Source: an uncultured Clostridia bacterium
Lineage (GTDB): Bacteria; Bacillota; Clostridia; TANB77; CAG-508
DNA length: 64,000 nucleotides
Assembly (NCBI GenBank): GCA_934169775.1
Contig: CAKPOI010000003.1
Location: 1-64,000 of the forward strand
Reading direction: 5' to 3'
Shown here: piece after piece, positions 1 through 8,644 of the stretch
How positions within the stretch are numbered: the first letter of the stretch is position 1
Layout: each line of letters begins with the position of its first letter
Position numbers and translations under genes: made by a program
Notes under the pieces: model-generated
What the model was told of the DNA's origin: nothing
Database searches by the model: none
Seen by the model: only the letters and a program-made list of their open reading frames with translations

Positions 1-315
1 TGCTGTTAGTGTTGTTTCTGGTTTTATTTCGTCTGCATCTGGTACTCCGTCAAAATATTGTTCTAATACTTCTTTTATATTATTTGATGTAAGTTCTCCA
101 GTTTCGTTTCCTACTTGTTTTTCTAGAATTCCTGCTTGTATTTCTTCTATTAGACTTTGTCTTTGTGTTGTGTCTTTTGCTTCTGTTGCTCTTGTTAATA
201 TTCCGTTATCTCCACTTAGTGCTGCAATCGTTACTCCTGCAAGTATTAGAAGTACAATGATTGTTATTACTAATGCTATTAGTGTTATTCCTTTTCTCTC
301 TTTATAGAATCTCAT
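1..315 (-). CDS. Prepilin-like protein, N-terminal part (runs off the window)
   Basis: Reading the minus strand from the ATG at 315 gives a short basic leader (MRFYKERKG) followed by ITLIALVITIIVLLILAGVT. This is a class III prepilin/pseudopilin N-terminus with the cleavage glycine directly before the hydrophobic helix. About 105 residues are visible and the 3' end lies outside the window. A strong AAAGGAGG site sits upstream of the ATG. Such proteins are processed by a prepilin peptidase and packed into type IV pilus or type II secretion pseudopilus fibres. No peptidase or assembly ATPase is visible here, so its partners are elsewhere. Confidence 0.75.
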   Translation of the reverse strand, partial: MRFYKERKGITLIALVITIIVLLILAGVTIAALSGDNGILTRATEAKDTTQRQSLIEEIQAGILEKQVGNETGELTSNNIKEVLEQYFDGVPDADEIKPETTLTA

Positions 316-397
316 TATAAATCCTCCTTTTTCTTTTGAACTATTATAATTTTAAAACATTTTGTTTTAAATGTCAATATAACAGTTTGTTTTATTC

Positions 398-473
398 TAT
401 ACTTTTTTTAGCTTTTATTAGTATATACTTTTTTTGAATTTTTATAAGATTTTTTGTATTTTATATACTTTTT
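398..473. promoter_or_regulatory. Three direct repeats TATACTTTTT upstream of the XRE gene
   Basis: TATACTTTTT occurs at 398-407, 424-433 and 464-473, just upstream of the XRE regulator at 497. Iterated sites in front of a small helix-turn-helix gene are often autoregulatory operators. The background is very T-rich, so this is tentative. Confidence 0.3.
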
Positions 474-496
474 ATTAGTGAAAGGATGGATTTTTA

Positions 497-754
497 ATGA
501 AAACTAGAATTAAAAATTTAAGAGAAGATTATGATCTTACTCAAAAGGAAATAAGTGCTTTTTTACATATTTCTCAAGTTGCTTATTCTTATTATGAACT
601 TGATAGGAGAAGTATTCCTTTAGAGCTTTTGTGTAAATTGGCTGATTATTATAATACTAGTGTTGATTATCTTTTGTTTAGAACTGAAGTTTCTTCTCCT
701 TTTCCTAAAAATAAAGTTTCAAAATTAAAATGTAAGAAAAAATCTAAAATTTAA
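497..754 (+). CDS. XRE-family helix-turn-helix transcriptional regulator
   Basis: An 85-residue protein whose first 60 residues form a Cro/C1-type HTH (LREDYDLTQKEISAFLHIS, then YSYYELDRRSIPLELLCKLA and the YYNTSVDYLL ending typical of the family). The C-terminus is a lysine-rich tail (KCKKKSKI). It probably binds DNA as a dimer. A GAAAGGATGG Shine-Dalgarno lies about 10 nt upstream. It is monocistronic and ends before a bidirectional terminator shared with rubrerythrin. Its target is unknown; the TATACTTTTT repeats upstream are candidates. Confidence 0.8.
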   Translation: MKTRIKNLREDYDLTQKEISAFLHISQVAYSYYELDRRSIPLELLCKLADYYNTSVDYLLFRTEVSSPFPKNKVSKLKCKKKSKI

Positions 755-804
755 TTTATTTTGATTTATCTATGTATTTTTTTGCTATTTCTTTTTCTAA
801 AATT

Positions 805-848
805 AAAAAACTCAAATTATAAATATGAATTTATAGTTTGAGTTTTTT
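805..848. terminator. Bidirectional intrinsic terminator
   Basis: The hairpin AAAAAACTCAAAT...AGTTTGAGTTTTTT serves the XRE gene on the plus strand and the rubrerythrin gene on the minus strand. It has a T tract in both directions. Confidence 0.8.
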
Positions 849-863
849 GTTAATTCTATATTT

Positions 864-1403
864 TTAATAGTTTTCTGCTTTTATTTCAAAGTATGCTTTT
901 GGATGTGCACATATTGGGCAGATTTCTGGTGCTTTTGTTCCTACAACTATATGTCCACAGTTTCTGCATTTCCAGATTTTTATTTCTCCTGCTTCAAAAA
1001 CTTTTCCGTCTTTTACGTTTTCTAATAGTTTTTTGTATCTTTCTTCATGTTCTTTTTCTATTTTTGCTACTCCATCAAATAGGAATGCTATATGGTCAAA
1101 TCCTTCTTCCCTAGCTTCTTTTGCCATTCTTTCATACATGTCTGTCCATTCGTAGTTTTCTCCTTCTGCTGCTGCTTTTAGGTTTTCTTCTGTTGTTCCT
1201 ATTTCTCCTCCATTTAATAGTTTAAACCATAGTTTTGCGTGTTCTTTTTCGTTGTCTGCTGTTTCTTGGAATATTGCTGCTATTTGCTCATATCCTTCTT
1301 TTTTTGCTTTGCTTGCAAAATATGTGTATTTATTTCTTGCTTGTGATTCTCCTGCAAATGCCTCCATTAAGTTTTTTTCTGTTTTACTTCCTTTTAATTC
1401 CAT
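864..1403 (-). CDS. rbr: Rubrerythrin
   Basis: A cytoplasmic non-haem iron peroxidase that reduces hydrogen peroxide in anaerobes. The 179-aa protein has the N-terminal ferritin-like four-helix domain (FAGESQARNKYTYFASKAKK, later EKEHAKLW and the second EKEHEERYKKLL) that supplies the carboxylate ligands of the di-iron site. The C-terminal rubredoxin domain has CRNCG and CPICAHPKAYFE. I chose the ATG at 1403 because AAGGAGG sits directly upstream. The frame stays open a further 19 codons, but that lysine/asparagine-rich stretch has no family counterpart. Single gene with its own promoter and terminator. The presence of this enzyme fits a strict anaerobe. Confidence 0.95.
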   Translation of the reverse strand: MELKGSKTEKNLMEAFAGESQARNKYTYFASKAKKEGYEQIAAIFQETADNEKEHAKLWFKLLNGGEIGTTEENLKAAAEGENYEWTDMYERMAKEAREEGFDHIAFLFDGVAKIEKEHEERYKKLLENVKDGKVFEAGEIKIWKCRNCGHIVVGTKAPEICPICAHPKAYFEIKAENY

Positions 1404-1462
1404 CTTTATTTCCTCCTTGTTTTTTATTTTATTCTTTGCATTTTTTCTTTTGTTATTCATTA

Positions 1463-1491
1463 TTTATATCATATTTGTTGTATTTTTTCAA
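1463..1491 (-). promoter_or_regulatory. Candidate promoter of the rubrerythrin gene
   Basis: On the minus strand TTGAAA, a 17-nt spacer and TATAAA lie about 60 bp upstream of the start codon. Confidence 0.45.
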
Positions 1492-1612
1492 GTTAATTTT
1501 GGTAGTTTTGCTGAGTCTTTTTTAGTATTTCTGATTTACTTTTTATAACTTTGCTCCAATATACATCTATTGATGAAAGTTTTTGATTTTTTTTACAATG
1601 GCTGTATATTTT

Positions 1613-2278
1613 TTATGGTTTAAAGTATTTGTTGTCATGAAAGTTTCCTTTTTCGTCTGTGTGTACTTCCATGTTACATTCTTCGCACATTCCATCATTT
1701 AATTCATATTCTTCTTCTGATATTTTTTTGAAACATCTTTCACATTCATATTCTTCATTTTCAAATAGTTTGTCAATATTATCTGCATTATTTTCTGATT
1801 CCTCTTTGTTTTCATTTTCTAATATTTTTTTTATTCTATTATTTATTTCTTCTGAACTGTATATTTTTTTTGGTTCGCTTTTTATTTCTTCATTACCTTT
1901 TTGGTTATTACTATTTATTTCATTTTTTTCTCTGTTTTTGATTTCTATGTTTATAAATAATATTAGATAGAATATTATAACTAGTAATAATATTATTGCT
2001 CCTACCCATGTTGGTAACATTGATATTGCTGCTCCATATAATATTGTGTATATAATGCTAGTTATTAATCCTCCATTGTTTGATATTTCTAGTATTAAAA
2101 ATCCTATTGGGAAAATGCATCCCCATATTATTCCTTGTCTTATATCTAAGTTGTTACTTGAACTGTATTTATATCCTATATATCCAAATATTGTGCATAT
2201 TAAAATTGTTATAATTATTATTTTTATTAGTTCTGTTAGCTCATTTGATTTAACTTTATTTTTTGTGGTATTTTTCAT
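1613..2278 (-). CDS. Membrane protein with C-terminal zinc-ribbon-like motif
   Basis: Not recognised as a named family. The N-terminal half carries about four hydrophobic segments (LIKIIIITILICTIFGYIGY, GIIWGCIFPIGFLILEI, SIIYTILYGAAISMLP and AIILLLVIIFYLILF). A long charged linker follows, then a CERC-x(16)-CEEC pair that looks like a small zinc ribbon. I place the start at 2278 because GGGGAG lies 5 nt before it; an ATG four codons further upstream is possible. It is probably an inner-membrane protein with a cytoplasmic metal-binding tail. Neighbours do not suggest a function. Confidence 0.55.
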   Translation of the reverse strand: MKNTTKNKVKSNELTELIKIIIITILICTIFGYIGYKYSSSNNLDIRQGIIWGCIFPIGFLILEISNNGGLITSIIYTILYGAAISMLPTWVGAIILLLVIIFYLILFINIEIKNREKNEINSNNQKGNEEIKSEPKKIYSSEEINNRIKKILENENKEESENNADNIDKLFENEEYECERCFKKISEEEYELNDGMCEECNMEVHTDEKGNFHDNKYFKP

Positions 2279-2380
2279 TTTACTCCCCATTTCAGTTTAT
2301 TTTTGCTCCTTTTTTGCCTATATACATGCTTCAAACATTTTTCGTTTGTTTTAATATTTTTGCTATTTTATAATGGTGTG

Positions 2381-2638
2381 TTATCCTTTAAAATTATTAG
2401 CAACACTTTCAATTTTTTGTAGTTCGAATCTGTATTTTTGTTTAACATTTGGATATTTTTCATGATCAACTTCACTTAAAAACATATCTACTGGTCTAAT
2501 CAATAAACTTCCATCTTCATATAATTTTCTATATACAACATATTCTTCTTTTGTTTCAGAACTTTTAGCTACATCTGTTACTAGGTAATAATCTCCTTTA
2601 AAGTGTTTGTATACTCCATTAATTTTTAGTTCTTGCAT
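2381..2638 (-). CDS. DUF1653 domain protein
   Basis: An 85-aa protein matching the DUF1653 pattern: a GVYKHFKGDYYLV opening, a central EYVVYRKLY segment and RPVDMFLSEVDHEKYPN. The family is small, soluble and of unknown biochemical role, common in bacteria. AGGAAGATAAATT precedes the ATG. It appears to be transcribed alone, between the zinc-ribbon membrane protein and tRNA-Lys. Confidence 0.8.
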   Translation of the reverse strand: MQELKINGVYKHFKGDYYLVTDVAKSSETKEEYVVYRKLYEDGSLLIRPVDMFLSEVDHEKYPNVKQKYRFELQKIESVANNFKG

Positions 2639-2913
2639 AATTTATCTTCCTTTCTATTTTTTAGTTTAGAATATTATATATTTTTTTTAGCTATTTTGGT
2701 ATAAAACAAAAACGTATATTGATAATATTATCTCTTAATAAAAAGATTTTAAATTTCACGTCTTTTTTTGTTTGTGAATTTTGCAAACCAATTGTCTTTG
2801 CACTGTTATTTTTTTATATTATAGAATGTTTGGAATACTTTTTTTAAGATAAAATTTTTTCACTTTCGTTGCTAAATTAAAACGTTTTATATTGTTTTCT
2901 ATAATGTAAAATA
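2639..2913. other. Intergenic region; possible degenerate copy of the 20.7/58.7 kb element
   Basis: No gene is visible. The stretch 2770-2830 (TGTGAATTTTGCAAA ... TTTGCACTGTTATTTTTTTATATT) loosely resembles the dispersed hairpin element at 20661 and 58631. It is too diverged to be certain. Confidence 0.25.
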
Positions 2914-2953
2914 AACCTGAATTATTAAACTTTTTTGTCTAATTATTCAGGTT
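2914..2953 (-). terminator. Intrinsic terminator of tRNA-Lys(CTT)
   Basis: The minus strand reads AACCTGAATAATT, a loop, then AATAATTCAGGTT followed by TATTTTA. It lies about 40 nt beyond the tRNA 3' end. Confidence 0.7.
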
Positions 2954-2990
2954 AAATTTAATGTGTATTGATCCTTCAATACATATGTTT

Positions 2991-3066
2991 TGGTGCGCCA
3001 TCCCAGACTCGAACTGGGGGTCTTATGATTAAGAGTCATCTGCTTTACCAACTAAGCTAATGGCGC
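2991..3066 (-). tRNA. tRNA-Lys (anticodon CTT)
   Basis: A full cloverleaf reads on the minus strand: acceptor GCGCCAT/ATGGCGC, D-loop AGTTGGTAAAGC, anticodon loop CTCTTAA, T-arm GTTCGAGTC and encoded CCA. The G27-A43 pair at the base of the anticodon stem is a mismatch. A distinct tRNA-Lys(TTT) lies at 9717. Confidence 0.93.
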
Positions 3067-3111
3067 ATATTTTGTATAATATTTTAGTTGATTCTTTCCT
3101 TTTGCTTATTT

Positions 3112-3141
3112 ATTATAATACTTTTTTTGTTTATTTGTCAA
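3112..3141 (-). promoter_or_regulatory. Promoter of tRNA-Lys(CTT)
   Basis: On the minus strand TTGACA (3136-3141) and TATAAT (3112-3117) are separated by 18 nt, about 45 nt before the tRNA. Confidence 0.65.
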
Positions 3142-3276
3142 TAGAATTATTTGATTTTTGTGCTAATACATTTTTTAATATGGATTTATTTTTTATTTAT
3201 TAGTGATTTTATTAAAATTAGTTATGATAGCTACTATTTTCGTATTTTGTTTTATGTAAATTATTTCTTTAATCTA

Positions 3277-3305
3277 TTGACAATTTTACCAAATGAGTTT
3301 AAAAT
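3277..3305 (+). promoter_or_regulatory. Promoter of corA
   Basis: TTGACA, a 17-nt spacer and TAAAAT end about 50 nt before the corA start codon. Confidence 0.55.
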
Positions 3306-3356
3306 TAATATATCATGTATTATTGTCTTTTAGGCGAAAAGGGGATGTGATTTATA

Positions 3357-4307
3357 ATGATTAAAATTTATAACACTGATATTGATACTAACAAATTTGA
3401 AGAAATTAAGGAATTCAAAAAAGGAAGTTGGATTAATCTAGTAAATCCTTCGGAAAATGAGATTAAAAAAGTATGTGAGAATATAAATATTCAAGAAGAT
3501 TTTATTCGTGATGCTCTAGATTTTGAGGAAAAAGCTAGAATTGATACTGAAGAAGATGACGGTACTATTCTTTTTGTTGTTGATGTTCCAATAAAGGAAA
3601 AGTCTGAAGAAAATGACATTTATACTACTATGCCCTTAGGGATGATTGTGGTTAGAGATGATTTTTTTATTACTGTTTCTTTGAGAAAAAATAAAGTTAT
3701 TGAAGATTTTGAAAAACGTAAAATTAAGAATTTTCAAACTTATAAAAAAACTCGTTTTATTTTTCAGATTCTTTATTTGAATTCTTCTTATTTTTTGACT
3801 AATTTAAAGCAGATTAATAAAGAAACTGAAATTGCTGAATACATATTAAAAAATTCTATGAAAAATAAAGAGCTTTTAAAGATGCTTAGTTTGGAAAAAG
3901 GATTGGTTTATTTTACAACTTCTTTGAAGTCTAATGAATTAGTGATGGAAAAGACTTTGAAGGGTAAAATTGTTAAATTATATGATGAAGATGAAGATAT
4001 TCTTGAGGATGCTATTATTGAAAATAGACAGGCTATTGAGATGGCTAAGATTTATAGTGATATTTTGAATGGTACTATGGAAGCTTATGCTTCTATAATT
4101 TCTAATAATCTTAATACTGTTATGAAAACTTTAACTTCTATTACTATTGTTCTTGCTGTTCCTACTATGATTTCTAGCTTTTGGGGTATGAATGTTCAGA
4201 TTCCTTTTCAAAATAATCCATTTGGCTTTGTGATTATGATTTTTGTTTCTGTTGTTCTTACTTTATTAGTTACTTGGCTTTTAAAGAAAAAAGATATGCT
4301 TAATTAA
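3357..4307 (+). CDS. corA: CorA-family magnesium/divalent cation transporter
   Basis: A 316-aa protein with the CorA layout: a long cytoplasmic alpha/beta funnel domain, a helical stalk, and two C-terminal membrane helices. The family signature is GMN (residues 277-279, in FWGMNVQIPF) at the end of the first helix. The second helix is followed by a basic KKKDML tail. CorA forms a homopentameric channel driven by membrane potential. The start ATG at 3357 follows a GGGGATG ribosome site. CorA-like transporters may also carry Co2+, Ni2+ or Zn2+, so Mg2+ specificity is inferred from the family. It has its own promoter. Confidence 0.92.
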   Translation: MIKIYNTDIDTNKFEEIKEFKKGSWINLVNPSENEIKKVCENINIQEDFIRDALDFEEKARIDTEEDDGTILFVVDVPIKEKSEENDIYTTMPLGMIVVRDDFFITVSLRKNKVIEDFEKRKIKNFQTYKKTRFIFQILYLNSSYFLTNLKQINKETEIAEYILKNSMKNKELLKMLSLEKGLVYFTTSLKSNELVMEKTLKGKIVKLYDEDEDILEDAIIENRQAIEMAKIYSDILNGTMEAYASIISNNLNTVMKTLTSITIVLAVPTMISSFWGMNVQIPFQNNPFGFVIMIFVSVVLTLLVTWLLKKKDMLN

Positions 4308-4582
4308 TTTTTTATTGTTGTATTTATACATTATTTTTTATTATAGTTGTAGCTATGTTTTAAAATAACATTATTTTTTATAGTGTTATTTTTTTGTTGT
4401 TTTATGAATATATTTTTTAGAGGTGTATTAAACAAATTTTATTTTTAACTTATTTTTTTACTATTTATAAATTTTGTTTTTGTATCTTTAATATATTTGA
4501 AAGCATTTTGTGGTTTGAAAGTTTTAAATATTTTCATTACTTTATATGTCTTTCAGAAAATAAGAAAGGATTGAATTTTTTT

Positions 4583-5455
4583 ATGAAAAAAGTTTTGTTT
4601 AAGGGTGTTGGTACTGCTATTGCTACACCTTTTGATTCTAATGGTGTGAATTTGTCTGCTTTTGAAAAGTTGTTGGATTTTCAGTTGTCAAATTTTGTTG
4701 ATGGTATTATTGTTTGTGGTACAACTGGTGAGGCTTCTACAATGTCTGATGATGAAAAGGCTTCTGTTATAAGATGTGCTGTTGATTTTGTTGATGGCAA
4801 GGTTCCTATTATTGCGGGGTGTGGTAGTAATGATACTAAAAAGGCTATTTATAATGCTAAAATGGCTGAAAGTCTAGGGGTAGATGGACTTTTAGTTGTT
4901 ACTCCTTATTACAATAAGTGTACTCAATTGGGTTTGATTAAGCATTTTTCTAAAATTGCTGAGAGTGTTACTGTTCCTATTATTTTGTATAATGTCCCTA
5001 GTAGAACTGGTGTTAATATTGAGCCTGAAACTTGTTTGGAACTTTCTAAAGTCCCTAATATTGTTGCTATTAAAGAGGCTAGTGGTAATATTTCTCAAGT
5101 TGCTAAAATTGCTGCTTTGTGTAAAGATGATCTTTTTATTTATTCTGGAAATGATGATCAGATTCTTCCTATTTTATCTTTGGGTGGTATTGGTGTTATT
5201 TCTGTCTTGTCTAATATTAAGCCTTTGGAAACTCATAATATGATTCACTCTTTTTTGAATGGAAATTTTTCCGCTTCTAAAAATTTGCAATTGGATTTAT
5301 TGCCTCTTATTTCTGCTCTTTTTTGTGAAGTTAATCCTATTCCAGTTAAATATGCTCTTAATGTTTTGGGTTTTGATTTTGGGACTCCTAGACTTCCGCT
5401 TTCTGAGCTTTCTTCTAAAAATAAATTGATTTTAGATAGTTTATTGAATTTATAA
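4583..5455 (+). CDS. dapA: 4-hydroxy-tetrahydrodipicolinate synthase
   Basis: It condenses pyruvate with aspartate semialdehyde, the first committed step to lysine and meso-diaminopimelate for the wall. The 290-aa (beta/alpha)8 protein has the key residues: Thr47-Thr48 in GTTGEAST, Tyr136 in LYNVPSRTG and the Schiff-base lysine Lys164 in AIKEASG. I start it at the ATG at 4583, where KGVGTAIATPF aligns with the family; the frame upstream is open but unlike DapA. It ends before a strong terminator and stands alone, away from other lysine genes. Confidence 0.94.
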   Translation: MKKVLFKGVGTAIATPFDSNGVNLSAFEKLLDFQLSNFVDGIIVCGTTGEASTMSDDEKASVIRCAVDFVDGKVPIIAGCGSNDTKKAIYNAKMAESLGVDGLLVVTPYYNKCTQLGLIKHFSKIAESVTVPIILYNVPSRTGVNIEPETCLELSKVPNIVAIKEASGNISQVAKIAALCKDDLFIYSGNDDQILPILSLGGIGVISVLSNIKPLETHNMIHSFLNGNFSASKNLQLDLLPLISALFCEVNPIPVKYALNVLGFDFGTPRLPLSELSSKNKLILDSLLNL

Positions 5456-5510
5456 GTTTGTATGTTGAATAAAATTTATGTATTTTTTAAAAATATATTT
5501 TACATGTTAA

Positions 5511-5556
5511 AAGGTTCTACTACTATTTTTTATAATAGTTAGTAGAACCTTTTTAT
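5511..5556. terminator. Terminator after dapA, possibly bidirectional
   Basis: AAGGTTCTACTACTATT pairs with AATAGTTAGTAGAACCTT and is followed by TTTTATTG. The minus strand also has T residues after the stem, so it could serve the VanW gene. Confidence 0.8.
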
Positions 5557-5646
5557 TGTTATTGGTAATATTTTTAATTTTAGCTTTTTTGTAATTATTG
5601 CATTTCATACTACTGCTTGATTGTATCTGTTATACTTTTTTATGTT

Positions 5647-7668
5647 TTAATTTGCTTTTTCTGTACTTGTTTCTGTTTTTGTGCTATTTGTTTTTTTGTT
5701 TGTATCTGTTTTGGTATTATCTGTTGCTGGTTGCGTTGTTGTTGGCTGTGTTGATGGTTTTTCTTCTGTTTCTTTATTTGTTGTGTTTCCGTTTGTTGTT
5801 CCGCTTTTGTTATTTGCTTTGTTTGTTGGTTCTGTGCTGTTTGTTTTATTGTTTTCTGTTTTTGTGTTAGTGTTAGTGTTTGTTGCTCCTTTTGTTCCTC
5901 TTAAAACTATTTTTTGCATTGCATCATATGTGTCTCTTGAGATTATTGTTGTTGATATTATTTTTCCGTTTAGCATTTTTGTCATATATGTTTCTGTCTT
6001 TTTTCCGTTTGCTCCCTTTTGTTTTACTTTTTCTTTTCCTGCTTCTAATGTTGGGTCATCTATATATTTTGTTGATGTTGGTATTGTTGATATTGTTACT
6101 GTTCTGAATGAAAATGTGTATTCTTCACTTTCTTTTATTCCATATATTGATACTGTTGCTACTCCGTTTTTTGCTGATGCTATTATTTTTACTGGATATT
6201 TTCTTGTGTTTTTGAATTTGAAATCTGTCATTCCATATACTACTGTTGCATCCATTCCTGCTTCTACATATGATGTTACAAATTGATGGTTTCTTCTTTC
6301 TACTATTTCTAAGTTTGCTCTTAATACTGCATTATATAGTGTTGATGATATTTGGCAGATTCCGCCTCCTATTCCGTCTACTACTTGACCTGCTTCATAT
6401 ACTTTTGCATTTTTGTATCCTGCTGCTGCTGTTCTTGCTCCTAATGTTTTGTTGTATGAAAATGTTTCGTTTGGCATTACTACTTTTCCGTTGATTTTAT
6501 TGCATGCTATTTGTAAGTTTGTTGTTCTGTCTTTATCTCCTCCATCATAGTTTGTTTTGAATGTTGCTAATTGGTCTGGAAATGCTTCTGTTCCTATTTG
6601 ATTTGTTGTTACTTTTGGTTTTGTTATTTTTAGTGAGATTTCATATTCTTCTTTGTCTTCTTCTAATGCTTTTTTTGCTTCTTCTACATCGAAGTCTATT
6701 CCTTCTACTTCTGGGTGTATTTCAAATGGATTTTGTGTGTAATATGCGTCTTGTACTTCTTTGTATACTTCTTCATGTATTTTGTCTATATCAATTTCTG
6801 TTGGTTTTACTTCTGTTACTGGTATGTTTATATAGTCTACTATTTTTTCTGGATTGTCTAGCTTTTCTTTTACTTCGTTTAGCATTTTTTCTGTGTCTAT
6901 TTTTACTCCTGCTTGACCTTTTGTTATTATTAGTTTGTCATTTTCTATATAGTATGTTGATTCTATTACTACTCCTGGTAAGTTTGTTCCTATATCTTCT
7001 ATTATTTTTTTTGATGCTTCTTCATTTATTTGCATTTCTACTTTGATGTTTTGTTTTCCCATTAATGCAAATAATATGTTATAGTTGTTTGTAAATATGT
7101 TTCCTTCTTTTCCTATATTTACTGCTTTTTTTATTGCTTTTTCTACATTGTATTGTGTTTCTAATAAGTTAGCGTTTATTGTTGTTTCGTATTCGTTGTA
7201 TTGGACTGGTATTTCTGTTTCTAGTTTTTCTTTATATATTGATTCTATTTTTCCTTTTGCTTCCTCTGCTGTTAGTCCTGATACTTCTATTCCTTCTATT
7301 TTTACTCCACTTACTATTGTGTCTTTGTTTATGTTAGCAAGTGCAAATACTGTTGAAATTATTATGCCTATTATTATTATCATTATTGCTGTTATTATTA
7401 TTGGTAGAATTTTTCGCTTTTTATTTTTTTCTCCCATTTTTCTTTTTTCTTCCTTTATTTTCTTTGGCTTTTCTTTTACTTGTTTGAATTTTTCTTGTGC
7501 TTTTCTTTGTTCTTCTAAATTTTTGTTTATGTCTTTTTTGCTTTCTTCTTGTGTTTCTCTTTGTTTTTCTTGGATTTCTGCTCCATTGTGTTCTGTGTTT
7601 TGTTTTTCTGAGTTTTGAGCTTTTTCTCCTTGTTTTTGTTCTTCTCTTTCTTGTACTTTTTCTTCCAT
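5647..7668 (-). CDS. VanW-family protein with peptidoglycan-binding-like domains
   Basis: A single-pass membrane protein of about 673 aa. The first 88 residues are a very charged cytoplasmic segment rich in E, K and Q, followed by a membrane helix (about residues 89-113). Outside are one or two YoaR-type putative peptidoglycan-binding domains (about 120-350). The VanW domain lies near 370-510 (NGKVVMPNETFSYNKTLG, then GGGICQISSTLYNAVLRANL and RRNHQF). A threonine/asparagine/lysine-rich tail follows. VanW function is not settled; the family is named after vancomycin-resistance clusters, but most members, as here, have no vanHAX neighbours. I prefer the second ATG (7668) because GGGGA lies about 8 nt from it and only 2 nt from the first (7674). 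Confidence 0.85.
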   Translation of the reverse strand: MEEKVQEREEQKQGEKAQNSEKQNTEHNGAEIQEKQRETQEESKKDINKNLEEQRKAQEKFKQVKEKPKKIKEEKRKMGEKNKKRKILPIIITAIMIIIIGIIISTVFALANINKDTIVSGVKIEGIEVSGLTAEEAKGKIESIYKEKLETEIPVQYNEYETTINANLLETQYNVEKAIKKAVNIGKEGNIFTNNYNILFALMGKQNIKVEMQINEEASKKIIEDIGTNLPGVVIESTYYIENDKLIITKGQAGVKIDTEKMLNEVKEKLDNPEKIVDYINIPVTEVKPTEIDIDKIHEEVYKEVQDAYYTQNPFEIHPEVEGIDFDVEEAKKALEEDKEEYEISLKITKPKVTTNQIGTEAFPDQLATFKTNYDGGDKDRTTNLQIACNKINGKVVMPNETFSYNKTLGARTAAAGYKNAKVYEAGQVVDGIGGGICQISSTLYNAVLRANLEIVERRNHQFVTSYVEAGMDATVVYGMTDFKFKNTRKYPVKIIASAKNGVATVSIYGIKESEEYTFSFRTVTISTIPTSTKYIDDPTLEAGKEKVKQKGANGKKTETYMTKMLNGKIISTTIISRDTYDAMQKIVLRGTKGATNTNTNTKTENNKTNSTEPTNKANNKSGTTNGNTTNKETEEKPSTQPTTTQPATDNTKTDTNKKTNSTKTETSTEKAN

Positions 7669-7964
7669 TTTCATTTCCCCTTATTTGTTTTTTCTATTTA
7701 AAATTTTAGCACAAATATATTTTTTTTACAATATATTTTTATTTTTTTGTTTTGCCTTATTTTTCCTTGTTTTTCTTATTATATTTTATGTTTGCTTTTG
7801 CTTTTTATTCTTTTTCCTTTTGGTTTGATTTTTGGTTTATCTTATGTAATTTTTTACTTTTTTTGAAAAGTCTATTATTTTGTTAGAATTGTTTTGTTTT
7901 TGGTGTTTTATTTTATTTGAACGATCTTTTTTGACAATTTTTTTCAATTTTTTTTTAAAATCTA
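7669..7964. other. Low-complexity intergenic stretch
   Basis: T-rich sequence separates two divergent genes. No gene, RNA or hairpin is evident; a plus-strand promoter lies at its right end. Confidence 0.5.
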
Positions 7965-7993
7965 TTGCACTTTGTCAATTTTAATATTATAAT
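7965..7993 (+). promoter_or_regulatory. Promoter of the CBM protein gene
   Basis: TTGCAC, a 17-nt spacer and TATAAT end about 35 nt before the start codon. Confidence 0.65.
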
Positions 7994-8027
7994 GTTGGTA
8001 GCAAAAGATAAATAAGGAGTTTTGAAC

Positions 8028-8507
8028 ATGGAATTAATGAAAAATATATTTTTTAATACTGATAAATTAATTGAAAATAGTAATGTTAAAATATCTTACA
8101 CTGGTAAGTTTTTTCAAGATGGATCTGATGATGTTTTTATTCATTATGGCTTTGGTCATAATTGGGATAATATTAATGAGATTCAAATGGAAAAAACAGA
8201 GTTAGGTTTTCAAGCTGAACTTCAATTGTGTGAGGGTGATACTTTTAATTTCTGCTTTAGAAATTCTAATGGTCAATGGGATAATAATGATGGTCAAAAT
8301 TATGTTTTTGAATTGGAAAAACCTCAAACTGAACTTATTGTTTTAGAGGATGAACCTTCTTCTATTGGTGCTCCTAGAAAACTTAGAAAGTCTTATTTGT
8401 GGAGTAAAAAAATTCGTTTGGCTGTTTATAAGATTATTACTTATCTTCCAAAATTGATTTCTGGTAATTATAAGAAAAAAAATAGAGCTTTTGATCAAGC
8501 TCAATAG
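8028..8507 (+). CDS. Starch/carbohydrate-binding module protein (CBM25/53-like)
   Basis: A 159-aa protein whose first 105 residues look like a CBM25/CBM53 fold: VKISYTGKFFQDGSDDVFIHYGFG, HNWDNINEIQM, then FNFCFRNSNGQWDNNDGQNY. These contain the aromatic and NGxWDNN features of starch-binding modules. There is no signal peptide, so it probably acts in the cytoplasm. The C-terminal 50 residues are basic. The ATG at 8028 is preferred over a TTG at 8022 because AAGGAG is 9 nt upstream. It may bind intracellular glycogen-like polymers, but no glycogen gene is nearby. Confidence 0.75.
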   Translation: MELMKNIFFNTDKLIENSNVKISYTGKFFQDGSDDVFIHYGFGHNWDNINEIQMEKTELGFQAELQLCEGDTFNFCFRNSNGQWDNNDGQNYVFELEKPQTELIVLEDEPSSIGAPRKLRKSYLWSKKIRLAVYKIITYLPKLISGNYKKKNRAFDQAQ

Positions 8508-8583
8508 ATTTAAGTAGGTGTTTTTAGGATATATCTAAAGACATCTGCTTTATTTTTCTTTTTAAATGAGATTAATGTTTTAG

Positions 8584-8630
8584 AGGGCAAAGCAAAAAAG
8601 CTTCTAATGCATTTTTTTGCTTTGCCCCCT
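8584..8630. terminator. Bidirectional terminator
   Basis: GGGCAAAGCAAAAAA pairs with TTTTTTTGCTTTGCCC, between the convergent CBM and reductase genes. Confidence 0.85.
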
Positions 8631-8644
8631 AAGATTTTAATTTA

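Noticed and set aside
3151..3333. 60-codon hydrophobic frame upstream of corA
   Set aside because: It overlaps the corA promoter, has no ribosome site, and looks like random T-rich sequence.
5647..7668. Vancomycin-resistance gene
   Set aside because: VanW-domain proteins are widespread without resistance clusters, and no vanH, vanA or vanX homologue is present.
5681..7709. Long plus-strand open frames rich in Leu/Phe/Val opposite the VanW gene
   Set aside because: They are antisense shadows: the T-rich complement of a purine-rich gene yields hydrophobic frames without ribosome sites or family similarity.
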